Positions 35,086 to 44,521 of a DNA stretch of 53,858 bases are shown here, one piece after another. Position numbers and translations under genes: made by a program. The DNA lies in the NCBI GenBank assembly GCA_900755995.1, contig CAAEIM010000076.1:1-53858 (forward strand), in the 5' to 3' direction. Each line of letters starts with the position of its first letter. The first letter of the stretch is position 1. This DNA comes from Clostridia bacterium (GTDB lineage: Bacteria; Bacillota; Clostridia; Oscillospirales; Acutalibacteraceae). Under the pieces are notes generated by a model. The model had not been told where the DNA came from. It saw nothing but the letters and a program-made list of their open reading frames with translations, and searched no databases.

Positions 35086-36976
35086 ACCTGTCCTTAGTTG
35101 GCTTGACGCCCCTGCCTGAATGGCTGTTTGCTCTGCCGCTGTTTGATTTTTGCGACAGGCTCGATTTAGCACTGTTTTTAGGATTATTCATAGGCTGAAC
35201 AAGGCAGTTAGCCCCATAACCTATTAGGTCACGTCTGCCAGCCTTTATAAGTGCCTTGATGACCTTTTGCCTGTTTTCGGGAATAAAATACTGTAAAAGT
35301 GCCCTCTGCATTCCCTTTTCTTCCTCGGTTTTCGGCACATATACCTCTTTCATAGTGTATGGATCTAATCCCGTGTAGAACATACAGGTTGAGATTGTAC
35401 CCGGAGTCGGATAAAAATCCTGAACCTGCTTTGGGTGAATATTCTCTCTCTTGCAGAAAAGCGCAAGCTCTACGGCATCTTTCAGCGTTGAACCGGGATG
35501 AGAACTCATAAGATAAGGTACAATATACTGGTCTTTGTTAATTTTTCCCGTAAGCTTATAGAACTTATCGCAGAATTTTTTATAGGTTTCAATGTGGGGC
35601 TTGCCCATACGGTCGAGCACCGCCGCCGAGCAATGCTCGGGAGCAACCCTGAGCTGACCGCTGATGTGGTACTTTACAAGCTCCTCAAAAAATTCATCGT
35701 TTTCGTCCTCCATAAGATAGTCAAAACGAATACCGCTGCGAATAAACACCTTTTTAATTCCGTCAATCTTCCTTAACTCACGCAGAATATCAAGATATTC
35801 TGTATGCGAAACCTGCATATTGGGACAGGGCGTTGGCGCAAGACATTTTCTGCCCTTACAAAGCCCCGCTTTTTTCTGCTTTTCGCAGGACGGAAGTCTG
35901 AAATTAGCGGTCGGGCCGCCAACGTCGCTTATATATCCTTTAAATCTTTTATCGCTGAGAAAGGATTTTGCCTCGTCAATTACGCTCTGCTTGCTTCTAA
36001 CAGTAACAGCCCTGCCCTGATGAAACGCAAGCGAGCAAAAATTACACGCACCAAAGCAGCCTCGGTTGTGAGTAATCGAAAACAGTACCTCCTGAATACC
36101 CGGCACTCCCCCGAGCTTTTCATAGCAAGGCGGATACCACCGTTCATACGGAAGTGAATATACGTAATCAAGCTGCTTCGTATTAAGCGGCTTCATAGGG
36201 GGATTCTGAATTAATATATAATTTCCGTGCCGCTGAATCAGAGTCTTTCCTCTTACTGCGTCAGCCTCGTCAAGCTCCTTTCGGGCGGCAATGGCATAAT
36301 CCTTTTTGCTCTCGCACACTCTTTCATAGCTTGGCAGTTCAACCACTGTTTTCGGCACATAATCGGTGGTCCTTACGGCGTAGCAAATACCACGAATATC
36401 ATACAGAGCCTCAACAGGATAGCCGTCAGACAGCCTTTTAGCCATTTCTATTGTTTGCAGCTCTCCCATTCCGTAGGAAATAATGTCAGCCTTACTGTCA
36501 AACAAAATTGACGGCATAACAGTGTTTTTCCAGTAATCGTAATGAGCAAATCTTCTGAGAGAAGCCTCAAGTCCGCCGATTATTATCACTGAATCGGGAT
36601 AAAGTCTGCGAATTATATTAGAATAAACGGTAACCGCCCTGTCAGGCCGTTTGCCCGACTTGCCTCCTGCGGTGTAAGCATCGTCACTGCGTTTGCGCTT
36701 TGCGACGGTATAATGAGCCACCATACTGTCAATATTTCCGGCTGTAACAAAAAATCCGAGCCTTGGTCTGCCAAACTGCAAAAATTCTGCGTCATTTTTC
36801 CAATCAGGCTGAGAAAGGACTGCAACCTTGTAGCCGCAGTCCTCAAGCACTCTTGTAATTATGGCTGCACCAAAGGACGGATGGTCAACATAGCTGTCGC
36901 CCATTACATAAACAAAGTCAACCTCGTTCCAGCCACGAACCTTGACCTCCTTAATATTCATCGGTAAAAATGCCAT
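35057..36976 (-). CDS. YgiQ family radical SAM protein (UPF0313)
   Basis: 639 aa. The radical-SAM cluster motif CFGACNFC (about 296-303) follows an N-terminal B12-binding-like region (PSFGAAIITRVLEDCGYKVA). Additional family Cys clusters such as KKAGLCKGRKCLAPTPCPN (about 370) and the C-terminal PKQVQDFYPTPGTIST block are typical of YgiQ. The C-terminal tail is very basic (KPTKDRYAKYRRKKK). The reaction is unknown. GGTGAT precedes the ATG; it follows ftsK by 31 nt. Confidence 0.9.
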   Translation of the reverse strand: MAFLPMNIKEVKVRGWNEVDFVYVMGDSYVDHPSFGAAIITRVLEDCGYKVAVLSQPDWKNDAEFLQFGRPRLGFFVTAGNIDSMVAHYTVAKRKRSDDAYTAGGKSGKRPDRAVTVYSNIIRRLYPDSVIIIGGLEASLRRFAHYDYWKNTVMPSILFDSKADIISYGMGELQTIEMAKRLSDGYPVEALYDIRGICYAVRTTDYVPKTVVELPSYERVCESKKDYAIAARKELDEADAVRGKTLIQRHGNYILIQNPPMKPLNTKQLDYVYSLPYERWYPPCYEKLGGVPGIQEVLFSITHNRGCFGACNFCSLAFHQGRAVTVRSKQSVIDEAKSFLSDKRFKGYISDVGGPTANFRLPSCEKQKKAGLCKGRKCLAPTPCPNMQVSHTEYLDILRELRKIDGIKKVFIRSGIRFDYLMEDENDEFFEELVKYHISGQLRVAPEHCSAAVLDRMGKPHIETYKKFCDKFYKLTGKINKDQYIVPYLMSSHPGSTLKDAVELALFCKRENIHPKQVQDFYPTPGTISTCMFYTGLDPYTMKEVYVPKTEEEKGMQRALLQYFIPENRQKVIKALIKAGRRDLIGYGANCLVQPMNNPKNSAKSSLSQKSNSGRANSHSGRGVKPTKDRYAKYRRKKK

Positions 36977-37007
36977 AATATCACCTTTTATTTTTCTTTA
37001 TAAGAAA

Positions 37008-39749
37008 TTATTCGTCACTTCCCAGAACATTTCTGCGTTCAAGCCATTCATTATAGGTCATAAGCACATCTCTCGGCTTTGAACCCTGATGAGGGCCTAT
37101 AATTCCCATCTGCTCCATATCGTCAATCATCCTGCCTGCCCTTGCATAGCCAACCTGAAGTCTGCGCTGAATGAGAGATGTGGATGCCTGTCCTGCCTCG
37201 ATTACACACTTAATGGCATCCTCCATCTTTGAATCAAGCTTAATTTCTCCGTCGCTTCCCTTTTCATCGTTCTTTTTGCCCTGAGCGATTTCTTCTGCGG
37301 CAATTCTCTTGATTTTCTCCTCAATCTCAGCATTATACTGAGCGGAAGATGATTTCTTGATAAAGTTTGTAACATTCTCTATTTCTTCATCTGAGGCATA
37401 ACAGCCCTGCACACGCACAGGCTTTGGAGCGCCGGTAGGAGAAAACAGCATATCGCCTCTACCTATCAGCTTTTCGGCGCCGCCGAGGTCGAGAATTGTT
37501 CTTGAGTCCATATTTGAGCTTACCTTGAGCGCAATACGGCTTGGAATATTTGCCTTAATCAAACCTGTAATTACATTAACCGTAGGTCGCTGAGTAGCAA
37601 TAAGCAGGTGCATACCTGCGGCTCTTGCCATCTGAGCAAGTCGGCAAATGGACTCCTCAACCTCACTCGGAGCAGCCATCATAAGGTCGGCAAGCTCGTC
37701 AATGGAAATTACAATCTGCGGCATTTTTTCCTTAGCCACAGGCAGTCCGTTCCTCTCAAGTACAGGCTGCACAAGCTCGCCTTCCTCGTTTTCTTCGGGA
37801 GGATTTTCAGAAATATATCTAAGGTTGTCCTCAATCAATTCATTATACGCATCAATATTTTTGCAGTCGTATTCAGAAAAAATCTTGTATCTCTGAAGCA
37901 TTTCAGACACCGCCCAGCTAAGTGCGCCTGCCGCCTTTTTTGCATCTGACACAACAGGTATGAGCAAATGCGGTATGCCCTTGTACTTTGAAAACTCAAC
38001 CATTTTAGGGTCAATAAGCAACAGCTTGACCTCATCGGGGGAAGCTTTATACAGAATACTCATAAGAATTGAGTTCACACATACCGATTTACCTGAGCCT
38101 GTAGTACCTGCAATCAGCAAATGCGGCATTTTTGCAAGGTCTGTAACCACTATGTCACCCGAAATATCCTTGCCGAGAACACAGGTCAGCTTGCTCTTGC
38201 CGCTGCGAAATTCGTCGGAATCAATCAGCTCACGCATTGTTACCATACTTACAACCTTATTAGGTATTTCAATGCCCACTGCGGCTTTTCCCGGAATAGG
38301 AGCTTCAATTCTTACGCCGTTAGCCGCAAGGTTAAGCGCAATATCATCTGAAAGGTTTGTAATCTTGCTGATTTTTACACCTGGTGCGGGCGACAATTCA
38401 TATCTGGTAACTGACGGTCCACGGCAGATATTTACTATTGACGCCTTTACATTAAAGCTGTCGAGCGTTTCAATCAGCTTTGTCGCATTGTTCTGCATTT
38501 CAGCCATAGCGTTCTTATCGTTTTTGTTATCTGCGAGTGTAAGCAGCTGAATAGGCGGAAAATGATAGCTATACTCCTGCTTAGCTTCTTCCTCTTTTAT
38601 ATCAACAGGAGAATAGCTTGCGTTTTCAAGCTCCTCTTCAAATTTTGAAAGTTCCTCTTCTGTAGGTTCATTCGGATACTGAGGCTGCTTGTCACTCTTT
38701 CCCTTTTTGCCCCGAGAGGGATTTGTCTGTTCCTCGTATGATTTGCTTGCCCTGCTGATTATATTCATTAAATCATCGGAAACAGTCAGATTTTCTTCTG
38801 TATCAGGCTCCTCCGGTATGGGGCTTTCAGCCTCTTTATTTTCTTCATTAATTTCTGTCTTATAGTCACAGTCAACCTCAAGCTTGCGGTTGAGCCTTGT
38901 TTTGTTCTCTGAATTTTTAGTTTCATCAAGAGGAACATCAATTCCGCTTCCTTTTGCTGTGCGCTTTTTCTTTTTGGAAACAACTATATTTTCGTCCTGC
39001 CCATCGCCTGCAATAAACATTTCACGCTGTTCTCTTTGAACTCTTTCTGCTTCTGCCTCTGTGATTCGTCTTTCCCTGATTACCTTTGCCCTTTCCTCAC
39101 TTTTTTGTTTAACATATGTAACACCTTTGCCCACCTTTGCAGCTGCCCTGGCTATGTCGTTGAGAGAAAGATTTGTGATAATAAATATCATCACAAGCAG
39201 TGTGAGAATACATATCCACACGGTAGGCACAGTACCTATCAGCGTAATCATCGGATAGCCGAGCAATCCTCCTATAAAGCCCGCTCCAAAGGTAAAGTAA
39301 GCGTCGCTGTTATAAATGTCAAGATAAAGCTCGCCTGCACAGGCAAGATATCCTTTTTCGGAATGGGGGGTTCCTGTAGCAACAAAAATCAGCGTTTCGA
39401 GCAGCAGCACTATCAGTATGCTGAGTGCGATTTTGCCTTTCAGGTGATTTATATGCTTTTCCTTTGCTGTCATAATCGCCAGATACAAGAAGAAAACCGG
39501 CAAAAGCACCGCTGAAAAGCCAAATACTCCGAACATAGCCGAACGTGCGGCACTCCATAAATTTACGCTCTGAATAATTATTAATAATATGAAGAAGAAA
39601 GCCAGGGCGCAGAACAGAATCGCTCTTATTCTGGGAGTTAAAAGCGGCTGCGGCTCAGGTACCGTCTGCTTTTTGGAAACAGCGTTTTTTTTTGAGGAGG
39701 CTGACGATTTTGAAGTCTTTTTTTTAGTTGTGTTCTTTTGGGCTGCCAA
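37008..39749 (-). CDS. ftsK: DNA translocase FtsK/SpoIIIE
   Basis: 913 aa. Pumps chromosomal DNA through the closing division or sporulation septum. N-terminus is Lys/Ser-rich, followed by four TM segments between about 40 and 195, a long acidic linker (about 230-400), then the RecA-like motor with Walker A GTTGSGKSVCVN (about 555) and Walker B VISIDELADLM. The C-terminal gamma winged helix (about 845-905, GYARAGRMIDDMEQMGI) reads oriented polar sequences. The start is TTG behind GGAGG. It is 24 nt downstream of uppP. In spore-formers this gene is named spoIIIE; sporulation is not shown here. Confidence 0.95.
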   Translation of the reverse strand: MAAQKNTTKKKTSKSSASSKKNAVSKKQTVPEPQPLLTPRIRAILFCALAFFFILLIIIQSVNLWSAARSAMFGVFGFSAVLLPVFFLYLAIMTAKEKHINHLKGKIALSILIVLLLETLIFVATGTPHSEKGYLACAGELYLDIYNSDAYFTFGAGFIGGLLGYPMITLIGTVPTVWICILTLLVMIFIITNLSLNDIARAAAKVGKGVTYVKQKSEERAKVIRERRITEAEAERVQREQREMFIAGDGQDENIVVSKKKKRTAKGSGIDVPLDETKNSENKTRLNRKLEVDCDYKTEINEENKEAESPIPEEPDTEENLTVSDDLMNIISRASKSYEEQTNPSRGKKGKSDKQPQYPNEPTEEELSKFEEELENASYSPVDIKEEEAKQEYSYHFPPIQLLTLADNKNDKNAMAEMQNNATKLIETLDSFNVKASIVNICRGPSVTRYELSPAPGVKISKITNLSDDIALNLAANGVRIEAPIPGKAAVGIEIPNKVVSMVTMRELIDSDEFRSGKSKLTCVLGKDISGDIVVTDLAKMPHLLIAGTTGSGKSVCVNSILMSILYKASPDEVKLLLIDPKMVEFSKYKGIPHLLIPVVSDAKKAAGALSWAVSEMLQRYKIFSEYDCKNIDAYNELIEDNLRYISENPPEENEEGELVQPVLERNGLPVAKEKMPQIVISIDELADLMMAAPSEVEESICRLAQMARAAGMHLLIATQRPTVNVITGLIKANIPSRIALKVSSNMDSRTILDLGGAEKLIGRGDMLFSPTGAPKPVRVQGCYASDEEIENVTNFIKKSSSAQYNAEIEEKIKRIAAEEIAQGKKNDEKGSDGEIKLDSKMEDAIKCVIEAGQASTSLIQRRLQVGYARAGRMIDDMEQMGIIGPHQGSKPRDVLMTYNEWLERRNVLGSDE

Positions 39750-39773
39750 TATGTTCCACCTCCGCTGAAAGCA

Positions 39774-40736
39774 TTACTGAATCATTGCACCCGTAAAGAA
39801 GTTTACTCCTGAGTTTAACTCAATGCAGGAAATAACAACGAAAATCAAACCTACAAGTGCAGTATATACAACAAAAATTATCATTTTGTCTGTTTTTAAA
39901 AACCATTTAAAAATAAGAATAGCAAAATAGCCTACAAGTGCAGATACCGCCATACCTACTATAATTACAACGGGATCTACCGAGATTCCCTGAGGGCTCT
40001 TTATTGCGTCAATGCCTTCAAGCAGAGCAGCGGCAATAATTGACGGAATGCCAAGCACAAATGTGTAATCAAGCGCCTTTTGTCTGTTGATTCCTCTCAT
40101 CTCGCCCACTGCAAGAGTTGAACCCGAGCGGGAAAGGCCGGGAAAAATTGCGGCTACAACCTGTGTAAGACCTACACAGACAGCGTCAAGGACATTAAAG
40201 CTTTCCTTTCCTGCCGAATTTTCGCTGTGCTTGTCAGCCTTTAAATGCTTAAATGATTTACCCTGATTAATCGTTCTTTTGTTGCAGATAATACCAACGG
40301 TGAGAAGTATGCTTGTTACGAGAAGTGAAATTGCCGAAACAATTAAATATTTTTCTCCTGTGAGCATATCCGCCAAATCCTTAATTTTCATATCTGTGCC
40401 CGGAATAGGCAGGAAAAGCAAAAACAGCGGAAGCAAGCCTATTATGAGCATCATAATAAGATTTCTTTCGTAATTCATTTCTTTCCACTTGAATTTTCCT
40501 GTAAATACATCTTTAACAAGAGCAAAAAATTCCTTAATAAGACTCCAAATCAGCTTGTGATAAAAGGCTATAACGGCTACGAGCGTACCGACGTGAAGCA
40601 TTACATTGAAGAATAGATTATCCTCTGTTGCTCCGAGAATATGCTGAGTTATTGAAAGGTGTCCGCTGCTTGAAACGGGTAAAAACTCAGTAAGTCCCTG
40701 CACAATGCCCTGAATGATTGCATCAATAATTGACAT
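39774..40736 (-). CDS. uppP: undecaprenyl-diphosphatase (BacA type)
   Basis: 320 aa multipass membrane enzyme that dephosphorylates undecaprenyl-PP to recycle the peptidoglycan lipid carrier and gives bacitracin tolerance. Catalytic motifs: GLTEFLPVSSSGHL (about 15-28) and PGLSRSGST (about 200-208). Compared with the usual 265-280 residues it is longer, from a hydrophilic insertion around 155-180 (KRTINQGKSFKHLKADKHSE). AAGGAG precedes the ATG. It lies between tepA and ftsK. Confidence 0.94.
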   Translation of the reverse strand: MSIIDAIIQGIVQGLTEFLPVSSSGHLSITQHILGATEDNLFFNVMLHVGTLVAVIAFYHKLIWSLIKEFFALVKDVFTGKFKWKEMNYERNLIMMLIIGLLPLFLLFLPIPGTDMKIKDLADMLTGEKYLIVSAISLLVTSILLTVGIICNKRTINQGKSFKHLKADKHSENSAGKESFNVLDAVCVGLTQVVAAIFPGLSRSGSTLAVGEMRGINRQKALDYTFVLGIPSIIAAALLEGIDAIKSPQGISVDPVVIIVGMAVSALVGYFAILIFKWFLKTDKMIIFVVYTALVGLIFVVISCIELNSGVNFFTGAMIQ

Positions 40737-40770
40737 AATATGTACTCCTTGTTTCTAAAAAAATATGTAA

Positions 40771-40789
40771 GGGCGATTTTTAACCGCCC
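40771..40789 (-). terminator. weak terminator-like hairpin after the tepA-like gene
   Basis: Minus strand GGGCG ... CGCCC with a loop, followed within 5 nt by a T-rich tract. The stem is only 5 bp, so read-through into uppP is likely. Confidence 0.4.
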
Positions 40790-40835
40790 ATATAACCGCA
40801 ATATTAATGTATATGCGGATACTATAAATAATAAA

Positions 40836-41639
40836 TTACCTTCTTACGGATTTTTTCTTATTCTTATTTCGTTTAATCATTGAATAAAGACTGTCTATAG
40901 CGTCAGAAACCGTACCGACCTCGTCAATAAGTCCTTCGCTCACAGCCTCCTCGCCCTCTAAAATCGTACCGATGTCCATAACAAGCTCGCCGGTATTCAG
41001 CACAAGCTGATTGTAGCGTTCTTTGGAAATATCGGAATTTTCAGCCACAAAGGTAGTGATTCTGTCCTGCATACGCTGAAAATATTCAAAGGTCTGCGGA
41101 ACTCCGAGGGTAAGACCTGTTGTTCTGACAGGATGAACAGTCATTGACGCACTTGGCGCAATAAAGCTCTTATCTGCAGCCACCGCAAGAGGGATTCCTA
41201 TTGAATGGCCTCCGCCGAGTACAATAGAAACAGTGGGCTTTTTCATTCCCGAAATAACCTCGGCAATGGCAAGACCTGCCTCTACATCTCCCCCAACGGT
41301 ATTAATCAGTATAAGCAATCCGTCAATACGCTCATCCTCCTCGATTGATACTAACAGAGGAATTACATGCTCGTACTTTGTGGTTTTATTTTGCTGCGGT
41401 AAAATGTAATGTCCCTCAATCTGCCCTATTATGGTGAGGCAGTGTATTATGCTGTCCTTATGAGCGGTAAGCACCGAGCCTGTTTCCTCAACCTGATCGG
41501 TATGCTGCTCGTCAATCGGGCTGTCCTTTTCAATAGATTTTCTGTCCGGATGTCCGTTCGGATTATCAAAGGTATTATTATCCTTTGCCTTGAGCGATTT
41601 TTTAGCTGTGCTGTTCTTTTCTTTTTCTTTTTGTGCCAT
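40836..41639 (-). CDS. tepA: ClpP-like serine protease, translocation-enhancing protein TepA type
   Basis: 267 aa. ClpP/crotonase fold. A hydrophilic Lys/Asp-rich N-terminus (about 1-60) precedes the core with GQIEGHYILPQQNKTTKYEH, INTVGGDVEAGLAIAE, the nucleophile region LGGGHSIGIPLA (Ser about 147) and the His region ASMTVHPVRTTG (about 168). This matches TepA (YmfB), which sits next to ftsK/spoIIIE in many Firmicutes and was linked to secretion and sporulation in Bacillus. GGAGG precedes the ATG. Confidence 0.88.
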   Translation of the reverse strand: MAQKEKEKNSTAKKSLKAKDNNTFDNPNGHPDRKSIEKDSPIDEQHTDQVEETGSVLTAHKDSIIHCLTIIGQIEGHYILPQQNKTTKYEHVIPLLVSIEEDERIDGLLILINTVGGDVEAGLAIAEVISGMKKPTVSIVLGGGHSIGIPLAVAADKSFIAPSASMTVHPVRTTGLTLGVPQTFEYFQRMQDRITTFVAENSDISKERYNQLVLNTGELVMDIGTILEGEEAVSEGLIDEVGTVSDAIDSLYSMIKRNKNKKKSVRR

Positions 41640-41703
41640 AGCAATGCACCTCCAAAAAATATTTTTTCCAAAAGTGCATTAATAATGTATTCAGCAATTA
41701 AAT

Positions 41704-41732
41704 ATTATAACATTTATAATATTATATTTCAA
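41704..41732 (-). promoter_or_regulatory. promoter of the tepA-like gene
   Basis: Minus strand TTGAAA (41727-41732), 17-bp spacer, TATAAT (41704-41709). Confidence 0.65.
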
Positions 41733-41820
41733 TCTTTTTACTCTTTTTTCTTAAAAACAATAATGATATTATAGAATTATAGTAGTATAAAAGCAATAAT
41801 ATCTTTTGGAGTGAATATAA

Positions 41821-43119
41821 TTGACGTCAAATATAATTATGGCTGTAGTTGTAATGATACTCATTGCACTTTCGTCGTACTTTTCTGCAACAGAAACCGC
41901 ACTGTCCTTTGCCAATAAAATCAGGATACAAAAGAAAGCTGAAGACGGCGACAAAAAGGCTGCTACAGCTCTGTATGTAATTGAAAATTTTGACAAGGCG
42001 CTTACTACTATTCTAATATGCAACAATGTAGTAAACCTCAGCTGTTCATCACTTGCTACGGTTTTATGTATGAACCTTTTCGGCGATTACGGTTCAGCCA
42101 TTGCAACGGGTGCAACCACTTTGCTTGTTCTCACCTTCGGCGAGGTTCTGCCAAAATGCCTTGCAAAGGAAAACTGCGACAGCTTTACATTAACCATTGC
42201 AAGTACAATCAAAACTTTAATGTTTATCCTCACCCCGCTCGTATTTATCCTTGTAAAGTTCAAAAGCCTTGCACTCAAAATTGCAGGTACAAAAGAGGAT
42301 ACCCCAAGCGTTACCGAAAACGAACTTAAATACATAGTAGAAAGCATTGAAGAAGAGGGTGTGCTTGAGGAGAGCGAAAGCGAAATGGTAAGACTCGCCC
42401 TTGACTTTGACGAAAAGACAGCGGAGGAAGTAATCACCCCGAGAGTTGACGTAACCTTTATCAGCATTGACTACTCTCAGGAAAAGATTAAGGATATTAT
42501 TCTTGAAAACAGATATTCAAGAATTCCCGTATATAAGGACACTATTGATAATATTGTAGGTGTGCTTCATACCAGAGATTACCTTGAAAAGCTTGCAGAC
42601 GGCATTGCGCCCGATGTGCGTGACATAATGCAGTCGCCCTACTTTGTTTTCAGAACACAGCCGCTTTCAAAAATTCTCAGCACCTTTAAGCGCACCAAGG
42701 TTCACCTTGCAATCGTTACAGACGAATACGGCGGAACCCTGGGTATTCTCACTATGGAGGATTTACTTGAGGAAATTGTCGGTGACATCTGGGACGAGGA
42801 CGAAGAAATTGAGCACAACTATTACAAAATCGGCAAAAATGAATTTTTAGTCAACGGCGATATTGAGCTTGACGATATGCTCGCTCTGTTTGACCTTGAC
42901 AAGGATTATATTGAGAGCGACAGCATAACCGTGGGCGGATATATTCTTGAACACGCAGGTACAATTCCTAATAAACGTGAAAGCGTTGAAGCAGGAGGCT
43001 TCCGCTTTACAGTTATGGAGGTTGCAAACCAGCGAATTATCCGTGTTGTAGTAAAAAGACTTGTTGACGGCGATACTGACGAAGAAGCTTCAGCCGATGA
43101 AGAAAAAGCAGAAGAATGA
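41821..43119 (+). CDS. hemolysin C/CNNM-type transporter with CBS domains
   Basis: 432 aa from a TTG start (GGAG about 8 nt upstream). N-terminal DUF21 membrane domain with about four TM segments (about 4-24, 60-80, 88-110, 128-150), including SSYFSATETALSFANK, then a CBS pair (about 205-330; PRVDVTFISID, RIPVYKDTIDNIVG, VTDEYGGTLGILTMEDLLEE) and a C-terminal CorC_HlyC domain ending in an acidic tail. Family members (CNNM/CorC, YqhB, MpfA) export Mg2+ or related cations. The old name hemolysin does not imply haemolysis. Confidence 0.92.
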   Translation: MTSNIIMAVVVMILIALSSYFSATETALSFANKIRIQKKAEDGDKKAATALYVIENFDKALTTILICNNVVNLSCSSLATVLCMNLFGDYGSAIATGATTLLVLTFGEVLPKCLAKENCDSFTLTIASTIKTLMFILTPLVFILVKFKSLALKIAGTKEDTPSVTENELKYIVESIEEEGVLEESESEMVRLALDFDEKTAEEVITPRVDVTFISIDYSQEKIKDIILENRYSRIPVYKDTIDNIVGVLHTRDYLEKLADGIAPDVRDIMQSPYFVFRTQPLSKILSTFKRTKVHLAIVTDEYGGTLGILTMEDLLEEIVGDIWDEDEEIEHNYYKIGKNEFLVNGDIELDDMLALFDLDKDYIESDSITVGGYILEHAGTIPNKRESVEAGGFRFTVMEVANQRIIRVVVKRLVDGDTDEEASADEEKAEE

Positions 43120-43124
43120 ACGGC

Positions 43125-43212
43125 AGCCGGTGGGCTGCACTTATCCGAGCAGATAGTTTGGTTTTAATTCAGAACTTTTTATGCCCGAAAATTGCTCGGC
43201 AGTTGTCGGGCA
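43125..43212 (+). repeat. dispersed intergenic element, copy B
   Basis: Partner of 29825-29912. Its conserved head (43128-43153) is followed by two complementary pairs: CCGAGCA (43146-43152) with TGCTCGG (43193-43199), and GCCCGA (43183-43188) with TCGGGC (43206-43211), which would compete or form a pseudoknot-like arrangement. Like copy A it follows directly behind a stop codon and before a terminator. Confidence 0.6.
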
Positions 43213-43260
43213 AATTACAAACCTATATAGTAAAAAACTGAGCCAAACTTGGCTTACGAA

Positions 43261-43293
43261 AAAAGAGCCACGCAAAAAACGCATGGCTCTTTT
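43261..43293 (+). terminator. terminator downstream of the CNNM gene
   Basis: AAAAGAGCC (43261-43269) pairs with GGCTCTTTT (43285-43293). A smaller hairpin GCCAAACTTGGC lies just upstream. Confidence 0.75.
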
Positions 43294-43321
43294 CAGATAT
43301 TTCTGATATGGAGAATTTATT

Positions 43322-44497
43322 ATGAGCAATACAAAAGAAAACATCAACAGAGGACGCTGCACCGTTTACAAAAAATGCGGCGGCTGTCAGCTTCAAAATC
43401 TAAGCTACCCCGAACAGCTGAATTTCAAGCAGAAAAAGGTTGAAAAGCTGCTCTCTCAATTTTACAGGGTTGAAAAAATCATCGGAATGGACAACCCCTA
43501 TCACTACCGCAACAAGGTGCAGGCAGCTTTCAGAACAGACAGCAAGGGCAGAATAATATCAGGAGTATATCAGTCGGGCACACACCACATTGTGGCTATT
43601 GACGAATGTATGACAGAAGATATAACCGCAGACAAAATCATTGTTGCTGTTCGCAAAATGCTGAAATCATTTAAGCTCACCACCTACGACGAGGACAAAC
43701 AGAGGGGATTTTTAAGACATATTCTTGTAAAAAGAGGCTTTGCAACCAACGAGGTTATGCTTGTACTCGTAACGGGCACACCTGTTTTTCCATCAAAAAA
43801 TAATTTTGTAAAATCCATCACAAAGCAGTTTCCGGAAATTAAAACAGTAGTGCAAAACATAAATCCGTACAGAACAAACCTTGTGCTCGGCGATGTGCAG
43901 AAGATTCTTTACGGAAAGGGCTATATAGAGGATATTTTGTGCGGCTGCAAATTCAGAATTTCTCCGAAGAGTTTTTATCAGATAAACCCGGTTCAAACCG
44001 AAATTCTCTATAACAAGGCTGTTGAATATGCTGCTCTCAATGGAAACGAAACTGTTCTCGATACCTACTGCGGAATCGGCACAATAGGCATTGTAGCCGC
44101 AAAGCACGGCGCCGGCTCGGTAATCGGAGTAGAGCTTAATAAAGCCGCCGTTAAGGACGCAATACAGAACGCAAGAGCCAATAATTTAAAAAACATCAGA
44201 TTTTATCAGGGTGACGCCGGAGAATTTATGGAGACCGCAGCAGCCGAAAGCGAAACGCCCGATGTAGTGTTTATGGATCCTCCGAGAGCAGGCAGCGATG
44301 AAAAATTCCTCTCATCCTTGATAAAAATGAATCCCAAAACTGTAGTGTATATTTCCTGCAACCCCGAAACCCTCGCCAGAGATCTTGCTTTCATTACACA
44401 AAACAGCCAATACATAATTCAAAAAATCCAACCCGTAGATATGTTCCCACATACGCAGCATATTGAATGCGTGGTGTTGCTGACAAAAACCGACTGA
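43322..44497 (+). CDS. rlmD: 23S rRNA (uracil-C5)-methyltransferase, RlmD/RlmCD type
   Basis: 391 aa. SAM-dependent RNA m5U methyltransferase. Iron-sulfur Cys cluster at the N-terminus (RGRCTVYKKCGGCQLQ, about 11-26, with a further Cys near 98). SAM site VLDTYCGIGTIGI (about 241), MDPPRAGSDEKF (about 318) and the catalytic Cys in VYISCNPETLARDL (about 345). It lacks the N-terminal TRAM domain of typical RlmD/RlmCD, so the start seems to lie within the Cys domain; the length is complete otherwise. GGAG precedes the ATG. Exact target uridine is not predictable. Confidence 0.9.
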   Translation: MSNTKENINRGRCTVYKKCGGCQLQNLSYPEQLNFKQKKVEKLLSQFYRVEKIIGMDNPYHYRNKVQAAFRTDSKGRIISGVYQSGTHHIVAIDECMTEDITADKIIVAVRKMLKSFKLTTYDEDKQRGFLRHILVKRGFATNEVMLVLVTGTPVFPSKNNFVKSITKQFPEIKTVVQNINPYRTNLVLGDVQKILYGKGYIEDILCGCKFRISPKSFYQINPVQTEILYNKAVEYAALNGNETVLDTYCGIGTIGIVAAKHGAGSVIGVELNKAAVKDAIQNARANNLKNIRFYQGDAGEFMETAAAESETPDVVFMDPPRAGSDEKFLSSLIKMNPKTVVYISCNPETLARDLAFITQNSQYIIQKIQPVDMFPHTQHIECVVLLTKTD

Positions 44498-44521
44498 TAA
44501 ATTAAAGGAGTAATTATAATA

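Noticed and set aside
43793..44107. Minus-strand open frame in the rlmD gene
   Set aside because: Shadow of the rlmD coding sequence; no ribosome site.
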